A DNA stretch of 64,000 nucleotides from NCBI RefSeq assembly GCF_029581195.1, contig NZ_CP120737.1, positions 2,953,001 to 3,017,000 of the forward strand, read 5' to 3'. This document shows, piece after piece, positions 8,450-19,718 of the stretch. Under the pieces are notes generated by a model. It made no database searches. It saw nothing but the letters and a program-made list of their open reading frames with translations, and was not told the DNA's origin. The stretch's first letter is position 1, and each line of letters starts with the position of its first letter. The position numbers and the translations under genes were made by a program. This DNA comes from Solwaraspora sp. WMMD791. Lineage in GTDB: Bacteria; Actinomycetota; Actinomycetes; Mycobacteriales; Micromonosporaceae.

Positions 8450-10131
8450 CAGACGGAAGCCTCCCGGTCGGAGCGGGCGAGAGCGGCGTTACGGATGTCC
8501 CGTAGCCGGTGCATCGCCTTGTCTGCGCCGGTGCCGAAGTGGTCGTGCAGCAGCTGGTACTCGGCGTACAGCAGGTCGTAGCCGGCGGCCCGGTCGGCGT
8601 CGGGCCGGTAGACGGCGGTCTCCACCGCGCCCATCGCGCCGGCCGCGGTGACCACGTCCGGGTACGCCCCGGCGGCGACCGCCGCGTGGATCGCCGAACC
8701 GAGCGCCGGCGCCTGGTCGGAGCTGGCCACGCTGACCGGCCGGCGCAGCACGTCGGCGTAGATCTGCATGATCAGCTTGTTGCGCTTGAGGCCACCGGCG
8801 ACGACGAACTCGGTCACCGGCAGCCCGGCCCGTTCGAACGTCTCCACGATGGTCCGGGTGCCGAAGGCGGTCGCCTCGATCAGTGCCCGGTAGATCTCGT
8901 CCGGCCGGGTGGCCAGGGTGAGCCCGACGATCAGCCCGGACAGGTGGTGGTCGACCAGGACCGACCGGTTGCCGCTGTGCCAGTCCAGGGCGACCAGCCC
9001 GTGCCCGCCGACCGGCTGCTCGGCGGCCTGCCGGGTGAGCAGCTCGTGCACGCTGAGCCCGAGGCGTGCCGCCTCGTCGTGCACCGCCGGCGGTACGGCG
9101 TGGTCGACGAACCAGGCGAAGATGTCGCCGACGCCGGACTGGCCGGCCTCGTAGCCGTACGCCCCGGCGGTGATGCCGCCGTCGACGACGCCGCAGATGC
9201 CGGGGACCTCGACCAGGTCGGTGCCGTTCATCACGTGGCAGGTGGAGGTGCCCATCACGGCGAGCAGCTGGCCGGGGGCGACCGCGCCGGCGGCCGGCGG
9301 GGTGACGTGGGCGTCGACGTTGCCGACGGCGACCGCGATACCGGCCGGCAGCCCGGTCCAGCCGGCGGCCTCGGCGCTCAGCCCGCCGGCCCGCGCACCC
9401 AGCGGCAGGATCGGATGCTCCAGCCGGGTCGCCGCGAAGTCGGCGAAGTCGGGGTGCAGCGCCGCCAGGTACGCCGGGTCCGGGTACCGGCCGTCCTGGT
9501 GGATGCCCTTGTAGCCGGCCGTGCAGGCGTTGCGGGTCTCGGTGCCGCACAACTGCCAGACGATCCAGTCGGCGGCCTCGATCCACCGCTCGGTACGGGC
9601 GTAGACCTGCGGATCCTCCTCCAGCACCTGCAGCGCCTTGGCGAACTGCCACTCGGCGGAGATCCGGCCGCCGTACCGGCCGATCCACGGTTCACCGCGC
9701 TCGTGGGCCAGCGCGTTGATCCGGTCGGCCTGCGGCTGCGCCGAGTGGTGCTTCCACAGTTTCGGCCAGGCGTGCGGCCGGTCGGCAAGCTCCGGCAGCT
9801 GGCACAGCGGGGTGCCGTCGGTGAGGGTCGGCAGCACGGTGCAGGCGGTGAAGTCGGTGGCGATGCCGATCACCTGCGCCGGGTCGACACCGGCGTCGGC
9901 CACGGCGGCCGGTACGGCGTGCCGCAGCACCTCGCGGTAGTCCTCGGGGTCCTGCAGCGCCCAGTCCGGCGGCAGCGGTTTGCCGCTGGTGGGCAGGGCC
10001 CGGTCGATGACGGCGTTGCGGTACTCGTGCACCGCCGAGCCGAGCTCCGCGCCGTCGGCGACCCGGACCACGACCGCCCGTCCGGACAGGGTGCCGAAGT
10101 CGATGCCGATGGTGTACTGGTCGGTGTTCAC
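8449..10131 (-). CDS. araB: Ribulokinase (FGGY family)
   Basis: Phosphorylates L-ribulose at C5 with ATP. The FGGY-kinase fold is seen from the N-terminal phosphate-1 motif (IGIDFGTLSGRAVVV) through GIATDFTACTVLP and the C-terminal VVAGGLKRNKLIMQIYADVL adenosine region. The 560-residue length is typical of AraB and longer than xylulokinases. The gene lies between the YjfF-type permease (62 bases upstream) and araD (overlapping) and completes an araB-araD-araA set behind its own transporter. Confidence 0.96.
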   Translation of the reverse strand: MNTDQYTIGIDFGTLSGRAVVVRVADGAELGSAVHEYRNAVIDRALPTSGKPLPPDWALQDPEDYREVLRHAVPAAVADAGVDPAQVIGIATDFTACTVLPTLTDGTPLCQLPELADRPHAWPKLWKHHSAQPQADRINALAHERGEPWIGRYGGRISAEWQFAKALQVLEEDPQVYARTERWIEAADWIVWQLCGTETRNACTAGYKGIHQDGRYPDPAYLAALHPDFADFAATRLEHPILPLGARAGGLSAEAAGWTGLPAGIAVAVGNVDAHVTPPAAGAVAPGQLLAVMGTSTCHVMNGTDLVEVPGICGVVDGGITAGAYGYEAGQSGVGDIFAWFVDHAVPPAVHDEAARLGLSVHELLTRQAAEQPVGGHGLVALDWHSGNRSVLVDHHLSGLIVGLTLATRPDEIYRALIEATAFGTRTIVETFERAGLPVTEFVVAGGLKRNKLIMQIYADVLRRPVSVASSDQAPALGSAIHAAVAAGAYPDVVTAAGAMGAVETAVYRPDADRAAGYDLLYAEYQLLHDHFGTGADKAMHRLRDIRNAALARSDREASV

Positions 10132-10192
10132 CCGTTCTCCCTGTGGTGGAGTCCTGTCTGACCACTATGGCGGATCTGACCGCTGTGGCGAG

Positions 10193-11218
10193 TCATCTGC
10201 GCCGCCGGGTCACCAGGCGTTGCAGGATGATGAAGGCGAACAGCAGAGCGCCGATGACGATTTTCGTCCACCAGGAACTCAGGTCGCCCTGGAAGGCGAT
10301 GATCGTCTGGATGAGACCGAGCACACCGACGCCGAGTACGGTGCCGAGCAGGTAGCCGGATCCGCCGGTGAGCAGCGTGCCGCCGATCACCACGGCGGCG
10401 ATGGCGTCGAGTTCCATGCCCTGGGCGTGCAGGCTGTAGCCGGAGAGCATGTAGAAGCTGAGCAGCACCCCGCCGAGCGCGGCGCAGAAGCCGCTGATGG
10501 TGTAGACGGCGATCCGGGTCCGGGCGACCGGCAGTCCCATCAGCAACGCCGACTGGGGGTTGCCGCCGACCGCGTACACGTTGCGGCCGAACGGGGTGTA
10601 GGACAGCACGTACGCCGCGATCAGGACGACGATGAGCGCGATGACCACGCTGATCGAGATGAACAGACCGTCGCCGAACCGGATCCGGTGCTGCGCCATC
10701 GTGGTCCAGAACCCGTCGGTGATCGTGATCGAGTCCCGGGTGATCAGGTGGCACAGGCCGCGGGCGAAGAACATGCCGGCGAGGGTGGCGATGAATGGTT
10801 GGATGTCGAAGAAGTGGATGACCAGGCCCATCAGCAGCCCGATCGTGGTGCCGATCAGCAGCACCACCGGGAGCACCACTCCGGCCGGCCAGCCCTCGCG
10901 CAGCAGTACGGCGGCGCAGACCGTGGTCAACGCGACCACCGCGCCGACGGACAGGTCGATCCCGCCGGTGAGGATGACGAAGGTCATGCCGACCGCCACG
11001 ACCAGCAGGAAGGCGTTGTCGACGAAGATGTTCAGCGCGACCTGTGGCCGGGAGAACCGGGGGTAGTTGAGCGCGCCGAGCCCGTACATGGTGGCCAGCA
11101 GGGTGAGCGTGGCCACCACCGGCAGGTGCCGCGACTGCGGCAGGTACCAGCGGTGCCGGGGGGCGCTCACCGTCGCAGCGGCGGCGGCGCGCTGCTGGGG
11201 GTCGCTGATGTCGATCAT
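10193..11218 (-). CDS. yjfF: Sugar ABC transporter permease, YjfF type
   Basis: The second integral membrane subunit of a carbohydrate uptake (CUT2) ABC importer. The 341-residue protein has 8-10 hydrophobic segments and the BPD_transp_2 hallmarks GMTFVILTGGIDLSVGAVVAL, YAVGGNPQSALLMGLPV and DAIAAVVIGGTLLTGG. It is most like YjfF, the partner of YtfT in the galactofuranose importer of E. coli. Homologous AraUVWZ systems elsewhere carry arabinose, which suits the adjacent araBDA genes. ATG 11218 overlaps the preceding permease's stop (ATGA). Confidence 0.9.
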   Translation of the reverse strand: MIDISDPQQRAAAAATVSAPRHRWYLPQSRHLPVVATLTLLATMYGLGALNYPRFSRPQVALNIFVDNAFLLVVAVGMTFVILTGGIDLSVGAVVALTTVCAAVLLREGWPAGVVLPVVLLIGTTIGLLMGLVIHFFDIQPFIATLAGMFFARGLCHLITRDSITITDGFWTTMAQHRIRFGDGLFISISVVIALIVVLIAAYVLSYTPFGRNVYAVGGNPQSALLMGLPVARTRIAVYTISGFCAALGGVLLSFYMLSGYSLHAQGMELDAIAAVVIGGTLLTGGSGYLLGTVLGVGVLGLIQTIIAFQGDLSSWWTKIVIGALLFAFIILQRLVTRRRR

Positions 11219-12392
11219 GCCTGTACCTCCGCCGCTGCCTGTCCGGCCGGGGTCGTTGCCGTCGGTGTGGCCGCTCGTGGTGCGTCGTCACCGGTGCCGC
11301 CGGACCGGGGGGCGGGTGGGCCACCTGGGCCACCCGGACCGCCGGGACCGCCGGGACCGCCCGGCCTGGTCTGGCCGCCACGGCGACCGAGGCCGGTGAC
11401 CCGGGCCCGGAACGCCGGCGACTGCGCCAGGCAGAGCACGATCACCACGACCGCCTTGAACAGCAGGTTCGCTTCGCTGGGAATGCCGATGGTGTAGATG
11501 GTGATGTCGAGGGACTTGATGATCACCGCGCCGAGGACGCTGCCGGCCAGGGAGAACCGGCCGCCGGTCAGGGCGGTGCCGCCGATCACGACCGCGAGGA
11601 TCGCGTCGAGTTCGATCAGGTTGCCGGCGTTGTTGCCGTCGGCGCTGGAGACGTTGGAGCTGAAGATCAGCCCGGCGATGCCGGCGCAGAGCCCGGCGAA
11701 GACGTACGCCAGGACGATCAGCTGCCGGGACCGTATGCCGGCCAGCCGGCTGGCGGTCGGATTGCCGCCGACCGATTCCACCAGCATGCCGAGCGCGCTG
11801 CGGCGGATCAGCAGCGCGGCGGCGGTGACCACGGCGGTCACTATCAGGACCGACACCGGCAGGGTCAGCGCGTAGCCGGCGCCGATCACCTTGTACGGCG
11901 CGGAGTTGACGTTGATGATCTGCCCGTCGGTGATCAGCTGCGCCAGCCCTCGACCGGCGACCATCAGGATCAGCGTGGCGATGATGGGTTGGATGCCGAT
12001 CAGCGACACGAGGGTGCCGTTCCAGAGGCCGAGCAGCAGCGACAGGCCCAGCGCCATGGCGACCGCGAGCAGCACCCCGGAGACGCTGTTCTGGTCGGTC
12101 AGGCCGCTGATGTGCAGGCAGGCGATCGCGCCGGAGATGGCCATGACGGAGCCGACCGACAGGTCGATGCCGCCGGTGGCGATGACCACGGTCATCCCGA
12201 CCGCGACCAGGATCAGCGGGGTGCTGGCCCGCAGGATGTCGATCAACGAGCCGTACAGATGCCCATCGCGCATCGTGATCGAGAAGAAGCTCGGGGTGAA
12301 GAACAGGTTGCTGACCAGCAGCACCACCAGAATCAGCACCGGCCAGAACAGTCGCTGCCGGCCGAGTCCGATCAGTCGTCGGCGTGCCTCGC

Positions 12393-12396
<4 letters not shown>
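11215..12396 (-). CDS. ytfT: Sugar ABC transporter permease, YtfT type, with a Gly/Pro repeat tail
   Basis: The first permease of the CUT2 importer, 393 residues. It has [34 protein letters not shown] and ELDAILAVVIGGTALTGGRFS. The start is ATG 12396, overlapping the ATPase stop (ATGA); the long open frame upstream to 13572 is a shadow of the ATPase gene. The last 65 residues are unusual for the family: after the final membrane segment comes a collagen-like run of four or five GGP triplets, then a Pro/Ala/Thr-rich tail. This is probably a disordered cytoplasmic extension. Confidence 0.9.
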
Positions 12397-13919
<1,523 letters not shown>

Positions 13920-13973
13920 CCGTACCTCTCACTGCTGTCGCTGCCGCCGGGCTCGGGCGTCGGGGAGACCGCC

Positions 13974-14014
13974 ACCGGCGGCCCTGCCCGGGTGTTCCGG
14001 TCAGGGCCGCCGGT
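13974..14014 (-). terminator. Intercistronic hairpin between binding-protein and ATPase genes
   Basis: A perfect 13-bp inverted repeat (ACCGGCGGCCCTG at 13974-13986 and its complement at 14002-14014) with a 15-base loop starts 6 bases after the binding-protein gene's stop. In many ABC operons a hairpin here stabilises the upstream message or partly terminates transcription, so that binding protein is made in excess. That role is inferred. Confidence 0.55.
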
Positions 14015-14020
14015 CGTGGC

Positions 14021-15001
14021 TCAGTACTCCCGGGTGGGCAGGGCTTCCTTCGCCTGCTCCTGGGTGAAGGTGGTCTCCTCGGTGACCACCCGCTTCGGAA
14101 CGGTCTCGCCGGCGTGCACCTGCTTGACCAGCTCCATCAGCTGTGGCCCGAGCAGCGGGCTGCACTCCGCGATGAAGTTGATCTTGCCGTCGGCCAGGGC
14201 CTGCATGCCGTCGCGGACCGCGTCGATCGTGATGATCGTGATGTCCTGACCCGGCACCAGACCCGCCGCCTCGATCGCCTCGATGGCGCCCAGGCCCATG
14301 TCGTCGTTGTGCGCGAAGAGCACGTCGATGTCCTTGTGCGCCTGCAGGAAGGCCTCCATGACCTCCTTGCCCTTGGCGCGGGTGAACTCGCCGGTCTGCG
14401 ACGCGATGATCTCGAACTTCGGGTCGGCGGCGATCGCCTCACCGAAGCCCTGCTTGCGGTCGTTGGCCGGCGCCGAGCCGGTGGTGCCCTCCAGCTCGAC
14501 GATCTTGACCGGGCCCGGGTTGTCGGCGAACTCCTGGACCAGCCACTCACCGGAGAGGCGGCCCTCCTTGACGAAGTCCGAGCCGATGAAGGTCTCGTAG
14601 AGCGTCTCGTCGGCGGAGTCGACGGCCCGGTCGGTCAGGATCACCGGGATGTCGGCGTCCTTGGCCTCCTTGAGCACCGTGTCCCAGCCGGACTCGACGA
14701 CCGGAGAGAACGCGATCACGTCGACCTGCTGGGCGATGAAGTTGCGGATCGCCTTGATCTGGTTTTCCTGCTTCTGCTGCGCGTCAGCGAACTGCAGGGT
14801 GATCCCGGCCTCCTTGGCGGAGTCCTGGACCGACTTGGTGTTCGCCGTACGCCAGCCGCTCTCGGCGCCGACCTGGGAGAAGCCGAGGACGATCGCGTCG
14901 TCCCCGCCACCTGCGGCACCGTCGCCGCCGGAGTCACCGCACGCGGCGGCGGTCGCCACCATCATCGCCGCGATCGCGACGGCGGAAAAACGTCTGAGCA
15001 C
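14021..15001 (-). CDS. ytfQ: Sugar-binding lipoprotein of CUT2 ABC importer, YtfQ type
   Basis: An extracellular, membrane-anchored substrate-binding protein. The N-terminus has two Arg, a hydrophobic stretch and the lipobox TAAAC, with Cys21 as the lipidation site, then a Gly/Asp-rich linker. The body is a periplasmic-binding-protein type I fold resembling YtfQ (GFSQVGAESGWRTANTKS, FSPVVESGWDTVLKEAKDADIPVILTDR). YtfQ binds furanose sugars; the downstream araBDA genes suggest L-arabinose (perhaps its furanose form) as ligand. It is the first gene of the leftward unit, and an operator-like palindrome lies about 90 bases upstream. Confidence 0.9.
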   Translation of the reverse strand: MLRRFSAVAIAAMMVATAAACGDSGGDGAAGGGDDAIVLGFSQVGAESGWRTANTKSVQDSAKEAGITLQFADAQQKQENQIKAIRNFIAQQVDVIAFSPVVESGWDTVLKEAKDADIPVILTDRAVDSADETLYETFIGSDFVKEGRLSGEWLVQEFADNPGPVKIVELEGTTGSAPANDRKQGFGEAIAADPKFEIIASQTGEFTRAKGKEVMEAFLQAHKDIDVLFAHNDDMGLGAIEAIEAAGLVPGQDITIITIDAVRDGMQALADGKINFIAECSPLLGPQLMELVKQVHAGETVPKRVVTEETTFTQEQAKEALPTREY

Positions 15002-15087
15002 TGCCTACCTCCCGCTGAGGCTGATGCCGTCCGCCAGGGGGACGGACGGCCGGCGGTCGAAACGGCCCACGGGGCCGGTGGACCGAT

Positions 15088-15101
15088 TGTTAGCGTTAAC
15101 G
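15088..15101. promoter_or_regulatory. LacI-type operator before the arabinose unit
   Basis: The near-palindrome GTTAGCGTTAAC (15089-15100; 10 of 12 positions symmetric about a central CG) is the shape bound by LacI-family repressors. It lies 87 bases upstream of the leftward ytfQ start. On that strand TAACAA at the box edge could be a -10, with TTCGAC about 18 bases before it. A close relative lies before the chvE-like gene. The rest of the 660-base gap 15002-15661 holds one more half-matching site and no gene I can support. Confidence 0.6.
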
Positions 15102-15325
15102 TTGTCGCGAGTCGAAGCCCTCGTGGTACGTCGTGGCCTTCGACCCATTTGAGCCCCCTCCAGGTGGCCAGACTGGAGCGGAGCCGTGCGGCAGCTGGGG
15201 GCCAACCGCCGCGTTTCAGGAGTGTTACCGTTCTCATCGAGCGCGTCAAGGGGGTGAATCGGGGCCGTTACCGGTCCGTTGCGAGGGAACGCCCGTGAAT
15301 CCCCCGGCGAGCGCCGATCCCGCAG

Positions 15326-15339
15326 ATGAGCGATAACAT
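15326..15339. promoter_or_regulatory. Weaker LacI-type operator-like site
   Basis: The bases GAGCGATAACA match the right half and centre of the operator at 16823-16836 (GCGATAACA identical), but the left half is diverged. It lies between the leftward ytfQ and the rightward lacI-type gene and could be an autoregulatory or auxiliary site. Confidence 0.35.
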
Positions 15340-15661
15340 AGACAGCTGTCGTCCACCAGAGTATCCGCTCCGTCGCCCACCGTGTGCCGCCTGCCCGGCG
15401 TACGGTCGGTCGCGGCAGTCACCTACACGCCGCCGGGCGTGATGGCGCGCCACCGTAGGTGACCGCTAACCTCGCTGGTGACGGAGCCGCCGCCGGTGGT
15501 GACCGTGCCGGTCCGGCGTACCCGGCCCGGCACGCCCGACCGCCGCGCGGACCGGCACCGACGCCGGCCCGCCACGCACACGGGCCGGCACCGACGTCGG
15601 ACCCGTCAGATCATCGGCACAGCGCCGGCTCGACCCGGCAGGACTTCGAGGGTGGGCAACG

Positions 15662-16675
15662 GTGAGCAGCAGAGGCGTCCGGGAACCGGCGATGACGGAT
15701 GTGGCCCGACTGGCGGGGGTCAGCCACCAGACGGTGTCCCGGGTGCTCAACGGCCATCCGAACGTACGGGAACAGACCCGGCTGCGGGTACGGGCCGCCA
15801 TCGCCGAGCTCGGCTACCGGCCGAACCGCGCCGCACGGGCGCTGGTGACCGGGCGGTCCCAGGTGATCGGCGTGGTGGCCCAGAACTCCACTCTCTACGG
15901 TCCGGCGTCACTGCTGGCCGCCTTCGAGCAGGCCGCCGGCGCGGCCGGGTTCGCGGTGAACGTCGGCAGCGTCCGCAGCCTGGACCGGCAGTCCATCGCC
16001 GGCGTGGTGGACCGCCACCTGGACCAGCGGGTCGCCGGGCTGGTGGTGATCGCCCCCGTGGTGAGCGCCGGCGAGGCCGTCGAGCAGGTGCCCGACGGCG
16101 TACCGCTGGTCACCATCGACGGCGACCCGCAGCGCAACACCGCGCTGGTCACCGTCGACCAGGCCGCCGGTGCCCGGGCCGCCACCCGCTGCCTGCTGGA
16201 GGCCGGTCACTCCACCGTCTGGCACGTCTCCGGCCCGGCGGACTGGTTCGACAGCGCCGGACGGATCGCCGGCTGGGAGGAAACCCTGCGGGAGGCGGGC
16301 GCGGAGGTGCCACCACTGGTGCCCGCCGACTGGAGTGCCGCGTCCGGCTACCGGGCCGGGCAGATGCTGGCCCGGATGCGCGACGCCACCGCGGTCTTCG
16401 CCGCCAACGACCACCTCGCGCTCGGCATCCTGCGCGCCCTGAGCGAGCGGGGCCGCCGGGTCCCCGACGAGGTCAGCATCGTCGGCTTCGACGACGTGCC
16501 CGAGGCCGCCTACTTCACTCCCCCGTTGACCACCGTACGGCCGGACTTCGACGCGGTGGCCAAGGCCAGCCTGGCGTTGCTGCTGCGGCAGATCGAGTCC
16601 GGCGCCCGCAGCGACGAGCGACTCACCATCGAGCCGACCCTGGTCAGCCGCGACAGCGTGGCTCCGCCCCGCTGA
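15662..16675 (+). CDS. LacI family transcriptional regulator, probable arabinose regulator
   Basis: A 337-residue LacI/GalR repressor. The N-terminal helix-turn-helix with hinge helix reads MTDVARLAGVSHQTVSRVLNGHP ... YRPNRAARALVTGRSQVIGVV. The C-terminal sugar-binding domain ends with EVSIVGFDDVPEAAYFTPPLTTVRPDF. The start is GTG 15662 behind GAGGGTGGG, or ATG 15692 just before the HTH. It is divergent from the YtfQ-AraBDA unit and precedes a ChvE-GguAB importer. Operator-like boxes sit before both importers, so it probably represses both and is released by a sugar; this is inference from position and motif. Confidence 0.9.
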   Translation: MSSRGVREPAMTDVARLAGVSHQTVSRVLNGHPNVREQTRLRVRAAIAELGYRPNRAARALVTGRSQVIGVVAQNSTLYGPASLLAAFEQAAGAAGFAVNVGSVRSLDRQSIAGVVDRHLDQRVAGLVVIAPVVSAGEAVEQVPDGVPLVTIDGDPQRNTALVTVDQAAGARAATRCLLEAGHSTVWHVSGPADWFDSAGRIAGWEETLREAGAEVPPLVPADWSAASGYRAGQMLARMRDATAVFAANDHLALGILRALSERGRRVPDEVSIVGFDDVPEAAYFTPPLTTVRPDFDAVAKASLALLLRQIESGARSDERLTIEPTLVSRDSVAPPR

Positions 16676-16809
16676 CCCGCTGACCCGCCGACTCACCGGC
16701 CGCTGACCCGCCGACCGACTCGGGCCGACCGCTCACCGGTGCGGATCGACCGCCGACCGGCACCGGTCGAAGATGTTTCGCACCGATTTCATCAACCTTG
16801 CACAGACTC

Positions 16810-16838
16810 TTGACAGCGATCTTGTTAGCGATAACACT
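16810..16838 (+). promoter_or_regulatory. Promoter with embedded LacI-type operator before the chvE-like gene
   Basis: TTGACA (16810-16815) is a consensus -35. A 17-base spacer leads to a weak -10 at 16833-16838. The palindrome TGTTAGCGATAACA (16823-16836) lies across the spacer and -10, so bound repressor would block RNA polymerase. The region is AT-rich compared with its surroundings. The gap from the lacI gene to the GTG at 17030 is 354 bases and holds no other recognisable element. Confidence 0.7.
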
Positions 16839-17029
16839 GCTGACTCACACGGCCAACGAGCAGGCAACATATCCCTAATGTGGACGGCTGCGTCAGCCGC
16901 GCCGCCGCCCTGTCCCCGACCTCGGTCGGCGTACCTGCGGTCATGCCGTCCGGCCCGATCGCCGGTACCGCACCCGGCACTCCCACCCGTGGCGACCGCC
17001 GCGGGCATCCCACCCGAGGGGAGACGTTC

Positions 17030-18172
17030 GTGTACCCACGCACCATCACCATGAGTCGACGCGCGGTCGCGGTCGGCGCGGCAGCCGTCCTGGCCGCCGC
17101 GCTGACCGCCTGCGGATCCAGTGAGAAGACCGTCGGCCAGCAGGGCAACGACGGCGACAACACCGGAGCCCTGGTCGGTGTCACCATGCCGACCCGGGTC
17201 TCCGAGCGCTGGATCAGCGACGGCGACAACGTCAAGGCCGCCCTGGAGGAGCTCGGCTACCAGGTCGATCTGCAGTACGCCGAGAACGACATCCCCACCC
17301 AGGCCAACCAGATCGAGAACCAGATCACCCGGGGCGCCCGGCTGCTGATCGTCGCCTCGATCGACGGCACCGCGCTCACCACCCAGCTGCAGCAGGCCGC
17401 CGAGCAGGGCATCCCGGTCATCGCCTACGACCGACTGATCCGCAACAGCCCCAACGTGGACTACTACGCCACCTTCGACAACTTCAAGGTCGGCGTCCAG
17501 CAGGCCACGTCGCTGCTGGTCGGACTCGGCATGCTCAACGCGGACGGATCCGCCGGCGATGCCGCCGGGCCGTTCAACATCGAACTGTTCGCCGGCTCCC
17601 CCGACGACAACAACGCCACCTTCTTCTTCGACGGCGCCATGTCGGTGCTGCAGCCGCACATCGACTCCGGCAAGCTGGTGGTCCGCAGCGGCCAGACCGA
17701 CTTCGACAAGGTCGCCATCCTGCGCTGGGATCCGGCCACCGCGCAGCGCCGGATGGAGGACCTACTCACCCGGACCTACCAGGGCGGCGTCACCGTCGAC
17801 GGGGTGCTCTCGCCGTACGACGGCCTCTCCATCGGCATCCTGTCCGCGCTCAAGAGCAACGGGTACGGCACCGCCGGCCAGCCCTACCCGGTGGTGACCG
17901 GGCAGGACGCCGAGCTGGGCTCGGTCAAGTCGATCCTGGCTGACGAGCAGTACTCGACGATCTTCAAGGACACCCGGGAGCTGGCGAAGAAGACCGTCGA
18001 GATGGCGCACGCCATCCTCAGCGGCGGTGAGCCGGAGGTCAACAACACCACCGACTACGACAACGGGGAGAAGGTCGTCCCGTCCTACCTGCTCGAACCG
18101 GTGATCGTCGACAAGGGCAACTACGAGGTGCTGATCGAGAGCGGCTACTACTCCGCGGATCAGCTGGGCTGA
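17030..18172 (+). CDS. chvE: Multiple-sugar-binding lipoprotein, ChvE type
   Basis: Substrate-binding protein of a second CUT2 importer. The N-terminus is a lipoprotein signal with two Arg pairs and the lipobox LTAC (Cys28). The mature part closely follows ChvE/MmsB-type proteins ([51 protein letters not shown]), which bind several aldoses such as arabinose, galactose, glucose and xylose. The start is GTG 17030 because GAGGGGAG lies 6 bases upstream; the longer frame from 16880 overlaps the promoter leader and lacks a ribosome-binding site. It is followed at 7 bases by the ATPase gene. Confidence 0.92.
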   Translation: MYPRTITMSRRAVAVGAAAVLAAALTACGSSEKTVGQQGNDGDNTGALVGVTMPTRVSERWISDGDNVKAALEELGYQVDLQYAENDIPTQANQIENQITRGARLLIVASIDGTALTTQLQQAAEQGIPVIAYDRLIRNSPNVDYYATFDNFKVGVQQATSLLVGLGMLNADGSAGDAAGPFNIELFAGSPDDNNATFFFDGAMSVLQPHIDSGKLVVRSGQTDFDKVAILRWDPATAQRRMEDLLTRTYQGGVTVDGVLSPYDGLSIGILSALKSNGYGTAGQPYPVVTGQDAELGSVKSILADEQYSTIFKDTRELAKKTVEMAHAILSGGEPEVNNTTDYDNGEKVVPSYLLEPVIVDKGNYEVLIESGYYSADQLG

Positions 18173-18179
18173 TCCGACG

Positions 18180-19718
18180 ATGACCGCCGACGCCATCCTG
18201 CAGATGCGGGGAATCACCAAGACCTTCCCCGGCGTACGCGCTCTGCACGACGTGAACCTGAGCGTACGCCGGGGCGAGATCCATGCCATCTGCGGCGAGA
18301 ACGGCGCCGGCAAGTCGACCCTGATGAAGGTGCTCTCCGGCGTCTACCCGCACGGGTCGTACGCCGGGGAGGTCACCTTCGACGGCCGGCCGTGCCACTT
18401 CGCCGGCATCCGCGACAGCGAACACCGGGGCATCGTCATCATCCATCAGGAGCTGGCGCTGTGCCCGCAGCTGTCCATCGCCGAGAACATCTTCCTCGGC
18501 AACGAGCAGACCCGCCGTGGGCTGATCGACTGGAACCACACCAACCATCAGGCGGCCCGGCTGCTGGCCACGGTGGGCCTGGCCGAGAACCCGACCACGA
18601 TCGTGTCCGAGATCGGCGTCGGCAAGCAGCAGCTCGTGGAGATCGCCAAGGCACTGTCCAAGCAGGTCAAGCTGCTGATCCTGGACGAGCCGACGGCGGC
18701 GCTCAACGACGAGGACTCCGCGCACCTGTTGGACCTGCTGCGCGGGCTGCGGGACACCGGGATCACCTGCGTGATCATCTCGCACAAGCTCGACGAGATC
18801 CTCGCCGTCGCCGACACGATCAGCATCCTGCGTGACGGTGAACTGATCGAGACCCTCGACGTCAGCCACGACGAGGTCACCGAGGACCGGCTGATCTCCG
18901 GCATGGTCGGCCGGTCGATGGAGCACCGGTTCCCGCCCCGGACCCCGACGATCGGCGCCGAGGCGCTGCGGATCGAGGACTGGACGGTGCACTCCCCGGA
19001 CCGCGACCGGGTGGTGATCGACGGCGCGAACCTGACCCTGCACCGGGGTGAGATCGTCGGCCTTGCCGGGCTGATGGGTGCCGGGCGGACCGAGCTGGCG
19101 ATGAGCGTCTTCGGGCGGGCGTACGGCCGCGACATCAGCGGCCGGCTGCTCAAGGACGGCCGGCCGGTCGAGCTGCGCTCGGTCCGCGAGGCGATCGACC
19201 ATGGGCTGGCGTACGCCACCGAGGACCGCAAGCGGTACGGCCTGAACCTGATCGAGGACATCCAGCGCAACGTGTCGGCGGCCGGACTGAGCCGGCTCGC
19301 CCGACGCGGCTGGGTCGACGAGGGCGCGGAGCACCGGGTGGCCCAGGAGTTCCGCGCCAGCATGAACATCAAGGCGCCGAGTGTGGCCAGCATCGTCGGC
19401 AAGCTCAGCGGCGGCAACCAGCAGAAGGTCGTCCTCTCGAAGTGGATCTTCACCGAGCCGGACGTGCTGATCCTCGACGAGCCGACCCGGGGCATCGACA
19501 TCGGCGCCAAGTACGAGATCTACTCGATCATCAACCAGATCGCCGACAACGGTACGGCGGTCCTGGTCATCTCCTCGGAGCTGCCGGAGCTGATCGGGCT
19601 CTGCGATCGGATCTACACGCTGTCGGCCGGCCGGATCACCGGTGAGGTCGAGCGGGCCGAGGCCACCCAGGAACGACTCATGCAGTACATGGTGCAGGGA
19701 CAGGAGGCCGGTCGGTGA
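18180..19718 (+). CDS. gguA: Multiple-sugar ABC transporter ATP-binding protein, GguA type
   Basis: A 512-residue double ABC ATPase. The N-terminal half has [21 protein letters not shown] (Walker A), [13 protein letters not shown] (Q-loop region) and [13 protein letters not shown]. The C-terminal half has a degenerate P-loop ([16 protein letters not shown]), a signature ([14 protein letters not shown]) and [20 protein letters not shown]. It matches the GguA/MmsA partner of ChvE-type binding proteins. Its stop overlaps the GTG of the permease gene (GTGA), so the ATPase and permease are probably made in matched amounts. Confidence 0.93.
   Translation: MTADAILQMRGITKTFPGVRALHDVNLSVRRGEIHAICGENGAGKSTLMKVLSGVYPHGSYAGEVTFDGRPCHFAGIRDSEHRGIVIIHQELALCPQLSIAENIFLGNEQTRRGLIDWNHTNHQAARLLATVGLAENPTTIVSEIGVGKQQLVEIAKALSKQVKLLILDEPTAALNDEDSAHLLDLLRGLRDTGITCVIISHKLDEILAVADTISILRDGELIETLDVSHDEVTEDRLISGMVGRSMEHRFPPRTPTIGAEALRIEDWTVHSPDRDRVVIDGANLTLHRGEIVGLAGLMGAGRTELAMSVFGRAYGRDISGRLLKDGRPVELRSVREAIDHGLAYATEDRKRYGLNLIEDIQRNVSAAGLSRLARRGWVDEGAEHRVAQEFRASMNIKAPSVASIVGKLSGGNQQKVVLSKWIFTEPDVLILDEPTRGIDIGAKYEIYSIINQIADNGTAVLVISSELPELIGLCDRIYTLSAGRITGEVERAEATQERLMQYMVQGQEAGR

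Noticed and set aside
11316-11370. Possible CRISPR-like or satellite repeat
   Set aside because: The short GGACCGCC(G/C) repeat is the coding sequence for GGP triplets in the permease tail; there are no spacers of uniform length. No CRISPR array was seen anywhere in the window.
15133-15336. Small frames in the gap between ytfQ and the lacI-type gene
   Set aside because: No ribosome-binding site or similarity; the stretch is better explained as the divergent control region with operator-like boxes.
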